64,000 nucleotides of DNA, taken from contig NZ_JABBNC010000035.1 in assembly GCF_012933445.1 (NCBI RefSeq), positions 47,076-111,075 on the forward strand, written 5' to 3'. This document shows positions 16,279 through 25,283 of this stretch, in pieces (within the stretch, counting starts at the first letter, position 1; every line of letters starts with the position of its first letter). Source of the DNA: Actinoplanes sp. TBRC 11911 (GTDB lineage: Bacteria > Actinomycetota > Actinomycetes > Mycobacteriales > Micromonosporaceae). Below the pieces are notes generated by a model, which did no database searches, was not told the origin of the DNA, and saw only the letters and a list, made by a program, of their open reading frames with translations. The position numbers and the translations under genes are program-made.

Positions 16279-16588
16279 GTGGGTACCTGCAACGCGCGGG
16301 AGGTCGCAGATCCCCACACCGCGGCCCGCCCCATCCTGGTGTGGGTATCTGCGACGCCTGGGCGGTCGTGGATCCCCACACCGCGGCCCGCCCCATCCTG
16401 GTGTGGGTATCTGCGACGCCTGGGCGGTCGTAGATCCCCACACCGCGGCCCGCCCCATCCTGGCGTGGGTAGCCGTGGCGCCCGGGAGGTCGTAGATCCC
16501 CACACGGCGATTCGTCCCACCGGGCAGTGGGCGGCCGCGACGGCTGGGACGTCGCAGATCCCCACAGCGACAGTGCCACGCGGTCAAG
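16279..16588. repeat. Five-unit 62-bp tandem array of imperfect palindromes
   Basis: Units start with GTGGG at 16279, 16341, 16403, 16465 and 16527, exactly 62 bp apart. Each unit holds an inverted repeat of about 39 bp (GTGGGTATCTGCGACG against its near-complement ending GATCCCCAC) followed by a spacer containing CCGCGGCCCGCCCCATCCTG. The central three units are nearly identical and the outer two diverge. Period 62 is not a multiple of three, so it is not a coding repeat. It fills the region between two convergent genes. Confidence 0.9.
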
Positions 16589-16599
16589 CAGGCGCCGGC

Positions 16600-17103
16600 T
16601 CAGTGGTGCCAGGGGAGTTCGACCGGCGCGGCCGGAACGCCGCCCGCCAGCAACTCGGCCAGCAGCGGCGCCAGCTTGAGCGGCAGCACCCGCTCGGTGG
16701 TCGCGAACAGCGACGGCAGCGACCACCAGCGATGCCCCGCATGCGTGGCGCGCTCGCGGTCTTCCATGCCGCTCACGTCGACGTCGAGCGCCGCCAGCGG
16801 CGACCGGTAGTAGAAGAAGTCGTCGCGGAAGACGCCCTTGGCCCAGCCCAGGTCGGCGTATCCGGACACGTACGCCACCGGGCCGCCCAGCGACGACGCC
16901 GGCACCTGCACGCCGACCTCCTCGGACAGCTCGCGGGCGGCGGCCGCGGCCAGCGCCTCGCCGTCGTGCACGCCGCCGCCCGGGGTCAGCCACACGTGGC
17001 CCCGGGCGGGATCGCGCGGATCCAGCAGGGCGCTCAGCAGCAGCACCCGGCCGGCGCCGTCGACGAGCAGGACACGGGCGGAACGACGGCGGTACGTTGG
17101 CAT
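16600..17103 (-). CDS. Nudix hydrolase
   Basis: A 167-residue single Nudix domain. The Nudix box GGGVHDGEALAAAAARELSE continues EVGV (about 42-65) and fits GX5EX7REUXEEXGU with all metal-binding glutamates. The C-terminal part (HRWWSLPSLFATTERVLP) is typical of the ADP-ribose/nucleotide hydrolase-like actinobacterial group. Start is the ATG at 17103. It stands alone on this strand, and the stop abuts the 62-bp repeat array. Substrate unknown. Confidence 0.88.
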   Translation of the reverse strand: MPTYRRRSARVLLVDGAGRVLLLSALLDPRDPARGHVWLTPGGGVHDGEALAAAAARELSEEVGVQVPASSLGGPVAYVSGYADLGWAKGVFRDDFFYYRSPLAALDVDVSGMEDRERATHAGHRWWSLPSLFATTERVLPLKLAPLLAELLAGGVPAAPVELPWHH

Positions 17104-17116
17104 GCCGAAACCCTAG

Positions 17117-17944
17117 TCATCCCTTGATCGCGCCCGCCGTCATGCCCGCGACGATGCGGCGGTTGAAGAACAGGAACATGATCAGCGGCGGGATGGTGAT
17201 CAGCAGGATGTTCATGAACAGCAGGTTGTACTCGGTGCCGAACTGCGACGAGAAGTTGTAGAGCGTCAGCTGCACCGTCGCGTTCTGGTCACCGGGCAGG
17301 AAATACAGCGGATACGTGAAGTCGTTGAACACCGTCACCGACTGCACCACCACGACGGTGACGATGACCGACCGTAGCAGCGGCAGGATCACCCGGAAGA
17401 ACAACCGCATCGGCCCGGCGCCGTCGATGATCGCCGCCTCGTCCAGCTCGCGCGGGATCGTCGCGATGAACGCGCGGAACAGCAGGATGCAGAACGACAT
17501 CCCGAACGCCGCCTCGACCAGGATCAGCCCGGGCATCGTCGAGAACAGGCCGAGCTTCTGCAGCACCCAGATCGTCGGCACCACCGCGGGCGGGATGATC
17601 AGCCCGGACAGCACGAGGAAGTTCACCAGGCCGGTCCATCGGGATTTGCGCCGCTGCAGCACGAACGCCACCATCGACCCGAGGATCACCATGATCGCGA
17701 CGCTGACCACGGTCAGGATCGTGCTGTTGATGAACGCGATGATCACCATGTAGTCGCGGGCCTGGACCACGTCGACGAAGTTCTGCACCAGCTGCCAGTG
17801 CCGGGGCCAGGAGAAGTCCAGCAACGACGCCTGCTGCTGATCCTTCACCGCGGTGAGCACGATGAACGCGAACGGCACCACGAACACCACGATGGACGCC
17901 ACGATCGCGACGAACGACAACAGATAGTTGCGCCGGAACGTCAC
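17117..17944 (-). CDS. Carbohydrate ABC transporter permease (MalG type)
   Basis: A 275-residue inner-membrane permease with six predicted helices. The EAA loop (EAAIIDGAGPMRLFFRVILP) docks the ATPase. The FNDFTYPLYF motif is typical of MalG-like subunits. The GTG start overlaps the upstream permease stop (GTGA). It forms the last gene of the rhamnosidase/uptake operon. No ATPase gene is present, so a shared MsiK-type ATPase encoded elsewhere presumably energises it. Confidence 0.92.
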   Translation of the reverse strand: MTFRRNYLLSFVAIVASIVVFVVPFAFIVLTAVKDQQQASLLDFSWPRHWQLVQNFVDVVQARDYMVIIAFINSTILTVVSVAIMVILGSMVAFVLQRRKSRWTGLVNFLVLSGLIIPPAVVPTIWVLQKLGLFSTMPGLILVEAAFGMSFCILLFRAFIATIPRELDEAAIIDGAGPMRLFFRVILPLLRSVIVTVVVVQSVTVFNDFTYPLYFLPGDQNATVQLTLYNFSSQFGTEYNLLFMNILLITIPPLIMFLFFNRRIVAGMTAGAIKG

Positions 17945-18864
17945 AGCTCCACCTCCTTGCGGTTGAGGAAGCGTGACAACGGCAGCACGATCGCGGTGAC
18001 CAGCACGAACAGGATCACGTTGCCCGCCGTCGACAGCCCGTAGAAGCCCGCCTGGTACTGCTTGTAGATCACCGAGGCGATGACGTCGGACGTGAAGCCG
18101 GGCCCGCCGCGGGTCATCGACCAGATCAGGTCGAACGAGCGCAACCCGCCGATCAGCGACAGGATGATCACCGTGACGGTGGCCGGCCGGGCCAGCGGGA
18201 TGATGATGCTGCGGAACGTGTTCCACGAGGACGCGCCGTCCATGCGGGCCGCCTCGAAGTATTCCTGCGGGATCGACACGATGCCGGCGATGTAGATCAG
18301 CGTGGCCAGCCCGACGCCCTTCCACACGTCCACCAGCGCCACCGAGAACAGCGCGAGGTGCGGGTCGGTCAGCCACCCCGGCCCAGTGATCCCAAAAATG
18401 GATAAAGACTGATTTATCAGTCCGCGCTCCGGATTCATCAGGACCGTGAACATCAGCCCCACGCCGATCGTCGACACCAGCACCGGGAAGAAGACGACGG
18501 ATCGCAGATACCCGCGTGCCACGATCTGCGACGTGAGCAGCACAGCGAGGAGCATGCCCAGCACAACCTTCAGGCCGGACGTGACCACGCCGTAAAGCAG
18601 GGTGTGCCACAGCCCCGACACCAGCCCCGGCTCCTGGAAGAACGTCACGTAGTTCTGCAGGCCGATGAACTTCGAGTCGAAGACGCTCCACCGGGTCAGG
18701 CTGAAGTAGAACGACGTCAGCGTCGGGACGGCGAACAGGACGCCGTAGATGATCGCCGCCGGCAGATAGAACCAGTTCGAGTACGGGCTTTTCGCCCGTT
18801 TCCGGGCCGCCACGGACGCGTCGTTGCGCGTCCGGGCGGTCCGGTCAACGGTGGTGGTTGCCAC
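17941..18864 (-). CDS. Sugar ABC transporter permease (MalF type)
   Basis: A 307-residue permease. The Arg/Lys-rich N-terminus precedes a first helix at about residue 33, and the EAA loop reads EAARMDGASSWNTFRSIIIP. It partners with the MalG-type subunit that follows with a 4-bp overlap, and begins 6 bp after the binding-protein gene. It should form the heterodimeric channel for an oligosaccharide, most likely rhamnose-containing because the operon opens with a rhamnosidase. Confidence 0.92.
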   Translation of the reverse strand: MATTTVDRTARTRNDASVAARKRAKSPYSNWFYLPAAIIYGVLFAVPTLTSFYFSLTRWSVFDSKFIGLQNYVTFFQEPGLVSGLWHTLLYGVVTSGLKVVLGMLLAVLLTSQIVARGYLRSVVFFPVLVSTIGVGLMFTVLMNPERGLINQSLSIFGITGPGWLTDPHLALFSVALVDVWKGVGLATLIYIAGIVSIPQEYFEAARMDGASSWNTFRSIIIPLARPATVTVIILSLIGGLRSFDLIWSMTRGGPGFTSDVIASVIYKQYQAGFYGLSTAGNVILFVLVTAIVLPLSRFLNRKEVEL

Positions 18865-18870
18865 GATGGT

Positions 18871-20184
18871 CTACCAGCCCTCGAGTCCGAGCTGCTGGGC
18901 TTGTTTCTTCACATCCTCGTCGTAGAGCTTGGCACCCGCGTCGGCCTTGCGGATGCCGGAGCCGACCTCGACGCAGATCTGCTCGAGCGCCGGGCCCTTC
19001 ACCGGGGACAGGAACTCCAGCGCCAGGCTGGACGTGCCCGCGTCGATGTAGCCCTGCAGGTCCTTGACCGCCGGCGGCACGTCGGCCGGCAGCGAGCAGC
19101 CCTTGACCGCGAACGGCCCGGTCGGCTTCGACGCGGCGGTGTACGACGTGCACCCTTCCGGGCTGGCGATGAACGCGAGGAACTTCTTGGCCGCGTCCAG
19201 CTTCGCGCCGGTCGTGCTGACCGGGATGTAGACACCGGACGGGCTCCACACGGTCAGCCCGTTCTTCGACGCGTCCGTGCCGGGGATGGCGAACAGCCCG
19301 ATCTTGTTCTCGGATCCCGGGTTCTCCGCGATGAGCTGGCTGAGCTGCCCGGAGAGCATCGGGTATTGCGCGCCCTTGCCCTGCGCCAGGTAGCGCAGCC
19401 CGTCGGTGATCTTGGCGGAGGCGAAGTCCTTGTTCTCGTAACCCGCGTCGTGCACGTCCTGCAGGTGCTGGAAGCCTTCCAGGGCCGCCGGGGTCGTCGC
19501 GTACTTGGCCTGGTTCTTGGTGTACTTGTCCGCCCACTGCGGGTCGGCGGCGAGCACGTTGTGCATGTCGCCGAGGATGAACAACTGCGACGTCCACGTC
19601 TCCTGATAGGTCTGGATCACCGGGTCCACGCCGCTCGCCTTGATCTTGGCGTTGTTCGCCATGAACTCGTCCCAGCTCTTCGGCACCTGCAGGCCCAGCT
19701 TGCTGTAGACATCCTTGTTGTACAGGATCGCGCCGGCCATGAACTGACCCCACGGCGCCCCGTACACCTTGTTGTCGCTGGTGACCGTGATCGAGAAGTT
19801 CTTGTCCAGCGAGCCGACCCACGACCCGTCGTTGACCGAGACGAGGTTCTTCTGCGGCGCCAGCGCCTGGAACAGCGAGCCGGTGTTGTATTGGAACAGG
19901 TCGCTCATCGAGCTGGTGGACAGTCGCGTCTTGACCAGGTTGTCGCCCTCGGTGCCCTGCGGGCGGGTGTCCACCTTGATGGTCACGTTCGGGTTCTTCG
20001 CGGTGAAGTCCTTGGCCAGCTGCTCGGCGGCCTTGACCGTCTCGGGCCCGTTGTCCACCAGGAACGACAGGGTGACCTTGCCGCCGCCGCTGTCGTCGCT
20101 GGAGCCCAGGCTGCCGGCGCTGCACGCGCCGAGCAGGAGCGTCGAGGTGGCCAGGACGGCCACCGATATCTGCCGCAATCTCAT
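18871..20184 (-). CDS. Extracellular sugar-binding lipoprotein of ABC transporter
   Basis: A 437-residue family 1 solute-binding protein. The signal peptide ends in lipobox LLLGAC followed by a Ser/Gly linker. The mature domain includes YNKDVYSKLGLQVPKSWDEF, typical of oligosaccharide-binding proteins, and several exposed Trp/Tyr residues for sugar stacking. ATG start with GGAGC upstream, 11 bp after the rhamnosidase stop. It captures the ligand for the two permeases downstream. The sugar specificity is inferred from the rhamnosidase only. Confidence 0.92.
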   Translation of the reverse strand: MRLRQISVAVLATSTLLLGACSAGSLGSSDDSGGGKVTLSFLVDNGPETVKAAEQLAKDFTAKNPNVTIKVDTRPQGTEGDNLVKTRLSTSSMSDLFQYNTGSLFQALAPQKNLVSVNDGSWVGSLDKNFSITVTSDNKVYGAPWGQFMAGAILYNKDVYSKLGLQVPKSWDEFMANNAKIKASGVDPVIQTYQETWTSQLFILGDMHNVLAADPQWADKYTKNQAKYATTPAALEGFQHLQDVHDAGYENKDFASAKITDGLRYLAQGKGAQYPMLSGQLSQLIAENPGSENKIGLFAIPGTDASKNGLTVWSPSGVYIPVSTTGAKLDAAKKFLAFIASPEGCTSYTAASKPTGPFAVKGCSLPADVPPAVKDLQGYIDAGTSSLALEFLSPVKGPALEQICVEVGSGIRKADAGAKLYDEDVKKQAQQLGLEGW

Positions 20185-20195
20185 TGCCGGCTCCT

Positions 20196-23033
20196 TTATC
20201 GAGGGTTGGGGGTGAGCAGAGAGGTGAGGCGTGCCGCCAGGTCGGCGGCACCGGGTACGAATCCGCCGCCGGTCGCGGCGTCGACCAGGTCGGTCGCGGG
20301 AGCGTCGAGATACCGGGCGAGGCGGTCGGCCAGCGCGGCCTCGTCGGCCGCCACGCCCGCTTGGCGGGCCGCCTCGACGATCGAGACCCAGCCGGGTTCG
20401 TGGTCCATGAGCTGCCGGATGGTCGCGTCCGGTGCCAGTTCCGCCGTTTGCGCGTACGCGTCGACGGCGGTGAAGTGGTGCTCGCCGGGCCCGGCGTCGA
20501 CCGGGTCGCGGCCCGGGACGTGCACGGTCGCGGTCGCGCCCACCGGCACCCGCACGGACAGCCGGAACTCGCCGCCCTCGCGCTCCCAGGCCACTTCGGT
20601 TTCCCCGTACGGCGTGAGATGCCTCGCGGAAGCGCTGGTCAGCCGCTCGTCCGGCAGCGGCCGCACCTCGATGCGGCGGTAGCCGGGCTCGGCCGGGGCG
20701 AGACCCGCGACGCGACGGTGCAGCCAGTCGGCGACCGCGCCGAGCGCGTAATGGTTGAACGAGGTCATCTCTCCCGGGTTGATGCTGCCGTCCGGCAACA
20801 TGCTGTCCCACCGCTCCCAGACGGTGGTGGCGCCCATGGTCACCGGGTACAGCCAGGACGGGCAACCGGTTTGCAGGAGCAGCCGGTACGCCACCTCGGG
20901 CGCGCCGGCGTCGGTCAGCGCGTCGGTCATCAGCGGGGTGCCGACGAACCCGGTGCTGATCCGGAACCCGGCGGTGCGGACCAGATCGGCCAGCCGTTCA
21001 CCCGCGTGCCGGCGCTGGGCCTCGGTGGGCAACAGCGCCCATTGCAGAGCCAGCGCGTACGTGGTGGCGGCGTCGCCGAGCACCCGGCCACGGTCGGTGA
21101 CGTACTCACGGGCGAAGGCGTGGCGTACGGCGCTCGCCAGGGTTTTGTAGGTTTGGGCGGTCTCGTCGTCGCCGGTGATCTCGGCCGCCCGACCGACGAT
21201 CTCGGCGCTGCGGGCGAGGTGGGCGGTGGCGATGACGTCCGGGTCGGCCTTGGCGCGGAACGGGTCCTGCGGCGGGGCGGTCGGGTCGAGCCAGTCGCCG
21301 AACTGGAAACCGCCCTGCCACAGCAGCCCGTCGCCGGCCAGCGCGGCCATCTTGTCCACCCAGGCGCGCATGCTCGGGAGCTGCCGGTTGAGCAGGTCGC
21401 GGTCGCCGTAGCGCTGATAGAGCACCCACGGCACGATGGTCGCCGCGTCGCCCCAGGCAGCCGTCGCCTGCCCCGGCCGGCGGATGACATCCGGGATGAC
21501 GTACGGGACCGAGCCGTCCTTCTGTTGTTCGGCGGCCAGGTCGGCGAGCCAGCTGCCGAGGAAGCCGGCCGAGTCGAACAGGAAGCTCGCGGTGGGGGAG
21601 AAGACCTGGATGTCGCCGGTCCAGCCGAGGCGCTCGTCGCGTTGCGGGCAGTCGGTCGGGACGTCGACGAAGTTGCCGCGCATCCCCCAGAGGACGTTCT
21701 CGTGGAAGCGGTTCAGCAGCTCGTTGCTGGACTCGAACCAGCCTGTCCGGTTCAGATCGGAGGCGACGACGACCGCCTCGACATCCTCCGGGCGCAGCTC
21801 GCCCGCGCCGGTGATCTCGGCGTAGCGGAAGCCGTGGAAGGTGAGGCTCGGTTCGAGGACGGTCTCGCCGGTGCCGGCCAGGACGTACGTGTCGGTGGCC
21901 TTGGCGGTGCGCAGCGGGCGGGTGCCGAGCTCGCCGTTCTCGAGGACCTCGGCGTGCCGGACGGTGATCTCCTGGCCCGCGGTGCCGGTGACCTTCAGGC
22001 GGACCCAGCCGACCAGGTTCTGCCCGAAATCGACCAGGGTGCCGTCGGTGATCGTCTGCGCGGGGACGGTCGTGATCGCGCGCACCGGAGGGCCGTCGGG
22101 GGTGACGAGGACGGCCAGGTCGGCGTCCAGGAGATCGACCGGGCTCTCCGGGGCGTCGTGCGGGCGGCGCAGGTCGGTGGACTGGCCGTCGTAGAGGTCG
22201 TCGGCGACGATCGTGCTCTCGCGGGCGGTCCAGTCACCGTCGGTCGCGAGGGTGTGGACGGTGCCGTCGGCCAGCGTGATCTCGAGCTGGGCGAGGGCGG
22301 CGAGGCGGTCGCCGTACAGGGAGCTCTTGCCCTGGAAGCCGAGGCGGCCGCGGTACCAGCCGTTGCCCAGGAGGATCTCCAGGCGGTTGGTGCCCGTGGT
22401 GACCAGGTCGGTGACGTCGTGAGTCTGGTAACGCAGGCGGTGCTGGTAGGCGGTCCAGCCCGGGGCTAGTTGCTCGTCGCCGACGCGGGTGCCGTTGAGA
22501 GTGGCTACGTAGAGGCCGTGGGCGGTGATGTAGAGGCGGGCGTGGATGATCCGCTGCGGGGCGGCGATCGGGCCGAGGGTGCCGGTGAGGATCGGGGCGG
22601 GGGCGCCCCACGCGGCTATCTCGCGCGGTGACACGAAGCGGGCCGTCCAGTCGGCGGGGGTCAGCAGGCCGGCTTCCACCGTCGCGGGGGCGCTCCAATC
22701 GCTGAGCGTGTGGTCGTCGCCGGCGCGGACGCGTACGGAGGCAAGCTCTCGGGGTTGAAGTGGATCGGCCGGCCAGGGCACCAGGATCTGCTCGCCGGAG
22801 GTGACGCGGAAGATCTCGGGAGCGGCGCCGGAGGGGGTCTGGTGGGCTTCGCCGTCGGGGATCTCGCGGGGGTTGGCGGAGCGGCGGATCTCGATCTCGT
22901 AGCGGGTCTGCCGGTAGCCCTCCGGCGCGGCCGGGACCTGCCAGGACAGGCGCGGTGTCGTCGAGGCGGTGCCGAGTACGGAGCCGGGGTGATGGTCGAA
23001 GCGGAGGGCGACGGGTGCGGCGATGTCCGGCAT
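20196..23033 (-). CDS. Alpha-L-rhamnosidase (GH78)
   Basis: A 945-residue GH78 enzyme. An Fn3-like N-terminal domain (about 1-125) and beta-sandwich domains precede the (alpha/alpha)6 catalytic barrel. The signature DVPTDCPQRDERLGWTGD supplies the acidic catalytic residues, and a C-terminal beta domain with YGETEVAWEREG completes the fold. There is no signal peptide, so it probably cleaves imported rhamnosides in the cytoplasm, which fits its place as first gene of the uptake operon. The ATG start at 23033 is preceded by GGAG. An LacI-like operator lies just upstream, and a divergent AraC regulator follows. Confidence 0.93.
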   Translation of the reverse strand: MPDIAAPVALRFDHHPGSVLGTASTTPRLSWQVPAAPEGYRQTRYEIEIRRSANPREIPDGEAHQTPSGAAPEIFRVTSGEQILVPWPADPLQPRELASVRVRAGDDHTLSDWSAPATVEAGLLTPADWTARFVSPREIAAWGAPAPILTGTLGPIAAPQRIIHARLYITAHGLYVATLNGTRVGDEQLAPGWTAYQHRLRYQTHDVTDLVTTGTNRLEILLGNGWYRGRLGFQGKSSLYGDRLAALAQLEITLADGTVHTLATDGDWTARESTIVADDLYDGQSTDLRRPHDAPESPVDLLDADLAVLVTPDGPPVRAITTVPAQTITDGTLVDFGQNLVGWVRLKVTGTAGQEITVRHAEVLENGELGTRPLRTAKATDTYVLAGTGETVLEPSLTFHGFRYAEITGAGELRPEDVEAVVVASDLNRTGWFESSNELLNRFHENVLWGMRGNFVDVPTDCPQRDERLGWTGDIQVFSPTASFLFDSAGFLGSWLADLAAEQQKDGSVPYVIPDVIRRPGQATAAWGDAATIVPWVLYQRYGDRDLLNRQLPSMRAWVDKMAALAGDGLLWQGGFQFGDWLDPTAPPQDPFRAKADPDVIATAHLARSAEIVGRAAEITGDDETAQTYKTLASAVRHAFAREYVTDRGRVLGDAATTYALALQWALLPTEAQRRHAGERLADLVRTAGFRISTGFVGTPLMTDALTDAGAPEVAYRLLLQTGCPSWLYPVTMGATTVWERWDSMLPDGSINPGEMTSFNHYALGAVADWLHRRVAGLAPAEPGYRRIEVRPLPDERLTSASARHLTPYGETEVAWEREGGEFRLSVRVPVGATATVHVPGRDPVDAGPGEHHFTAVDAYAQTAELAPDATIRQLMDHEPGWVSIVEAARQAGVAADEAALADRLARYLDAPATDLVDAATGGGFVPGAADLAARLTSLLTPNPR

Positions 23034-23048
23034 GGCACTCCAGAATGG

Positions 23049-23060
23049 TGAAACGATTCA
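23049..23060. promoter_or_regulatory. LacI-type operator at rhamnosidase promoter
   Basis: TGAAACGATTCA is a 12-bp near-palindrome with the central CG typical of LacI-family operators (five of six positions match between half-sites). It lies 16 bp upstream of the rhamnosidase start. The adjacent regulator is AraC-type rather than LacI-type, so either a distant LacI protein controls the operon as well or the similarity is coincidental. Confidence 0.4.
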
Positions 23061-23210
23061 AACAACGGCGAGCGCGAGGCGTCTACAAGTGTTTCGACAT
23101 TGTGGCGAGGGGGTTTCGCCTGCCCCGATACTGCGTTTCCGCCCTGGCCACGGCATAGCCCGACGTGCACCGGAGCTAGCACGAAATTCACTTCGGCTCT
23201 ACGGTGGGGC

Positions 23211-24098
23211 ATGCCCGACGCGTTCCCGGTGGTGCAGACCCACACCTTGATCCACATCATCGACGGGTCACTGGCGTTCGCCGGTCACTACCTCCACGAG
23301 GACACGCATCCCATTCACACGCACAGCTTCGTCGAGGTCGCGATCGTGATGGGCGGCGAGGGAGCGCAGCGCAGCCTGGTCGGCCGGCAACGGCTCGAGG
23401 TCGGCGACGTGGTGCTGCTGCGGCCCGGGGTCTGGCACGGGTACGAGGACTGCCGCGGCCTCGACCTGTACAACTGCTGCTTCTCGACCGAGCTGCTCAA
23501 CCGGGAGCTCGCCTGGACCAGGGAGGATCCGCAGCTGGGCCACCTGATCTGGACGGGACCGTACGCGGGACAGCGCCGCGGCATCCTCGCCGCGCACCTG
23601 CCGCCGGCGGCGCTGGCCGAGTGCGTCGAACACCTGGACCGGCTGCATGATCTGCGGTCCTATCCGGTCGAAACGTATCGAGGCGACATCGTCGGGCGGC
23701 TGGCGTTGTTCCTGAGTTGCCTGGCGCGGGCGGCGGTGCCGTCGTCGGGGGTCGCGGCGGTGACGCATCCGGCGGTGCTGGACGCGATGCGGATGCTGGA
23801 GGAGCGGCCGGCGTATCAGTGGACGTTGACCGAGCTGGCGAACGCGTTGCACCTGGCGCCGGGGTATTTGGTGCGGTTGTTCAAGTCGGCCACCGGGTTA
23901 CCGCCGATGGCCTACCTGTCGCGGCAACGGGTGGAGCTGGCCGCGACCCGGCTCCTGGAGACCGACGACCCCATCAACCGGATCGGCGAGTCGGTGGGCT
24001 GGCCGGACCAGAACTACTTCGCGCGCCGGTTCAAGTCCCACTACGGGTTGAGCGCCTCGACGTATCGCTCGCGCTTCACGAAGTCGGTGCGGCGCTGA
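23211..24098 (+). CDS. AraC-family transcriptional regulator (RhaS/RhaR-like)
   Basis: A 295-residue regulator. The N-terminal cupin (HEDTHPIHTHSFVEVAIVMGG, LRPGVWHGYED) should bind the sugar, and the C-terminal double helix-turn-helix is complete (WTLTELANALHLAPGYLVRL and INRIGESVGWPDQNYFARRFK). The domain order equals that of the rhamnose regulators RhaS/RhaR. It is divergent from the rhamnosidase operon and therefore probably activates it in response to rhamnose or a rhamnoside. ATG start. Confidence 0.88.
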   Translation: MPDAFPVVQTHTLIHIIDGSLAFAGHYLHEDTHPIHTHSFVEVAIVMGGEGAQRSLVGRQRLEVGDVVLLRPGVWHGYEDCRGLDLYNCCFSTELLNRELAWTREDPQLGHLIWTGPYAGQRRGILAAHLPPAALAECVEHLDRLHDLRSYPVETYRGDIVGRLALFLSCLARAAVPSSGVAAVTHPAVLDAMRMLEERPAYQWTLTELANALHLAPGYLVRLFKSATGLPPMAYLSRQRVELAATRLLETDDPINRIGESVGWPDQNYFARRFKSHYGLSASTYRSRFTKSVRR

Positions 24099-24103
24099 CC
24101 GCC

Positions 24104-24766
24104 GTGGCGGACGCTCGTGACCTGGTCGAGGCCCGCTTCCCGGACGCGACGTGGGCCGTTCTGACGGGCAGCGTGATCGGCCCGCTGCGCACGGCCGGGT
24201 CCGACCTGGACATCGTGATCCTGCGCTCGGCGGGCCCGGCGTTCCGCGAGTCGCTGCGTTTCCGGGGCTGGCCGGTCGAATTGTTCGTGCAGACACCGTC
24301 CGCGTTGGAGCGCTTCCTGGCGAAGGAACTGGCGATCCGCAAGCCGAGCCTGCACCGGATGCTGGCTCAAGGGGTCACGTTGTCGGGTGATCCGGAGCCG
24401 ACGCGTTCGCGGTGTGCGCGCGTGCTCGCCGAGGGCCCGCCCCCGTTGACGGCCATAGAGCGAGAGCGTTTCCGGTACGGGCTCACGGATCTGCTCGACG
24501 ATTACACACACGCGACGGATGCGGGCGAACGCCTGGTGATCGCGGCGGCGGTGTGGACCGAGACGGCACGGGCGGCGCTGGCGTTCCGGGGTGGGTGGAT
24601 CAGTGGGGGAAAGTGGCTGTTGCGCGAGCTGCGGGAGCTCGACCCCGCGTTGGCCGCACGATGGCTGACCGCCCGGGACGACCCGGCACCGCTGGCGGCG
24701 GAGGTCTTGGCGGCGGGCGGTGGCCCACTCTTCGACGGTTACCGCGCGGTCGACTCGTCGGGATGA
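24104..24766 (+). CDS. Nucleotidyltransferase-fold protein
   Basis: A protein of about 220 residues with a minimal nucleotidyltransferase signature: LTGSVIGPLRTAGSDLDIVI (GS...SDxD), then a helical C-terminal half. Such stand-alone domains modify nucleotides, antibiotics or RNA, or act as toxin partners. No HEPN gene is adjacent. The GTG at 24104 is 5 bp after the AraC stop, so it is probably cotranscribed with that gene, but the frame is open further upstream. Function unknown. Confidence 0.7.
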   Translation: MADARDLVEARFPDATWAVLTGSVIGPLRTAGSDLDIVILRSAGPAFRESLRFRGWPVELFVQTPSALERFLAKELAIRKPSLHRMLAQGVTLSGDPEPTRSRCARVLAEGPPPLTAIERERFRYGLTDLLDDYTHATDAGERLVIAAAVWTETARAALAFRGGWISGGKWLLRELRELDPALAARWLTARDDPAPLAAEVLAAGGGPLFDGYRAVDSSG

Positions 24767-24805
24767 TTCCCGCTCGTTCCCCGGACACCGCCGACGCGGT
24801 AAGCG

Positions 24806-24820
24806 CGGGCCGCCGGCCCG
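24806..24820. terminator. GC hairpin between convergent genes
   Basis: CGGGCC-GCC-GGCCCG forms a perfect 6-bp stem with a 3-nt loop between the stops of the nucleotidyltransferase and the small membrane protein. Likely a bidirectional terminator. Confidence 0.4.
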
Positions 24821-24826
24821 GAGCAA

Positions 24827-25174
24827 TCAGCGCCAGAACACCGCCACGGCCGCGTTGGCCAGGGTCAGCGCGACGATCCCGATGAAGTGCCCCTTTGCGA
24901 CCGACTCGCGCTTACGGGGAACGAACACCATGATGAAGATCAGGATGGCGACGATCAGCTTGACGCCCAGCTTGATCGGGCTCGGTTCGGCGTCGCCGCC
25001 GCCGCGCAGCGGGGCCGCCAGGCCGAGGCCGCTGATCAGCTGGATCACCACGCCCCACAGCATCGCCGGATTTATCCGGAATTTGCCGGACAGTAGCTGG
25101 GTGATCGAACCGCCCAGCAGCAACGCGAAGCCGATGAGGTGGATGAACAAAAGGATCAGCCGGAGTGCTTCCAC
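24827..25174 (-). CDS. Small four-helix membrane protein, conserved hypothetical
   Basis: A 115-residue integral membrane protein with four predicted helices (LILLFIHLIGFALLLGG, LWGVVIQLISGLGL, KLIVAILIFIMVFVP, IVALTLANAAVAVFW) and a conserved-looking Arg/Lys cluster (PRKRES) in one loop. Short proteins of this shape are widespread in actinobacteria without assigned function. GTG start at 25174. It is on the strand downstream of the molbindin gene, separated by the 34-bp tandem repeats. Confidence 0.75.
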   Translation of the reverse strand: MEALRLILLFIHLIGFALLLGGSITQLLSGKFRINPAMLWGVVIQLISGLGLAAPLRGGGDAEPSPIKLGVKLIVAILIFIMVFVPRKRESVAKGHFIGIVALTLANAAVAVFWR

Positions 25175-25283
25175 CCGGGCAAGCTTGCCAGGCCTGCCCG
25201 AAGCTGATCACCCGGGTCAGCCCACGGTGGGGCGCGCCTCGCCGGCGCTGTCAGCCCACGGTCGGGCGGGTGCCGCCGACGCC

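Noticed and set aside
16279..16588. CRISPR-like array
   Set aside because: Both the palindrome and the spacer are repeated in each 62-bp unit; there are no unique spacers and no cas genes.
20184..22469. 761-codon frame opposite the rhamnosidase gene
   Set aside because: Shadow of the GH78 gene; no start signal and Gly/Val/Asp-rich product.
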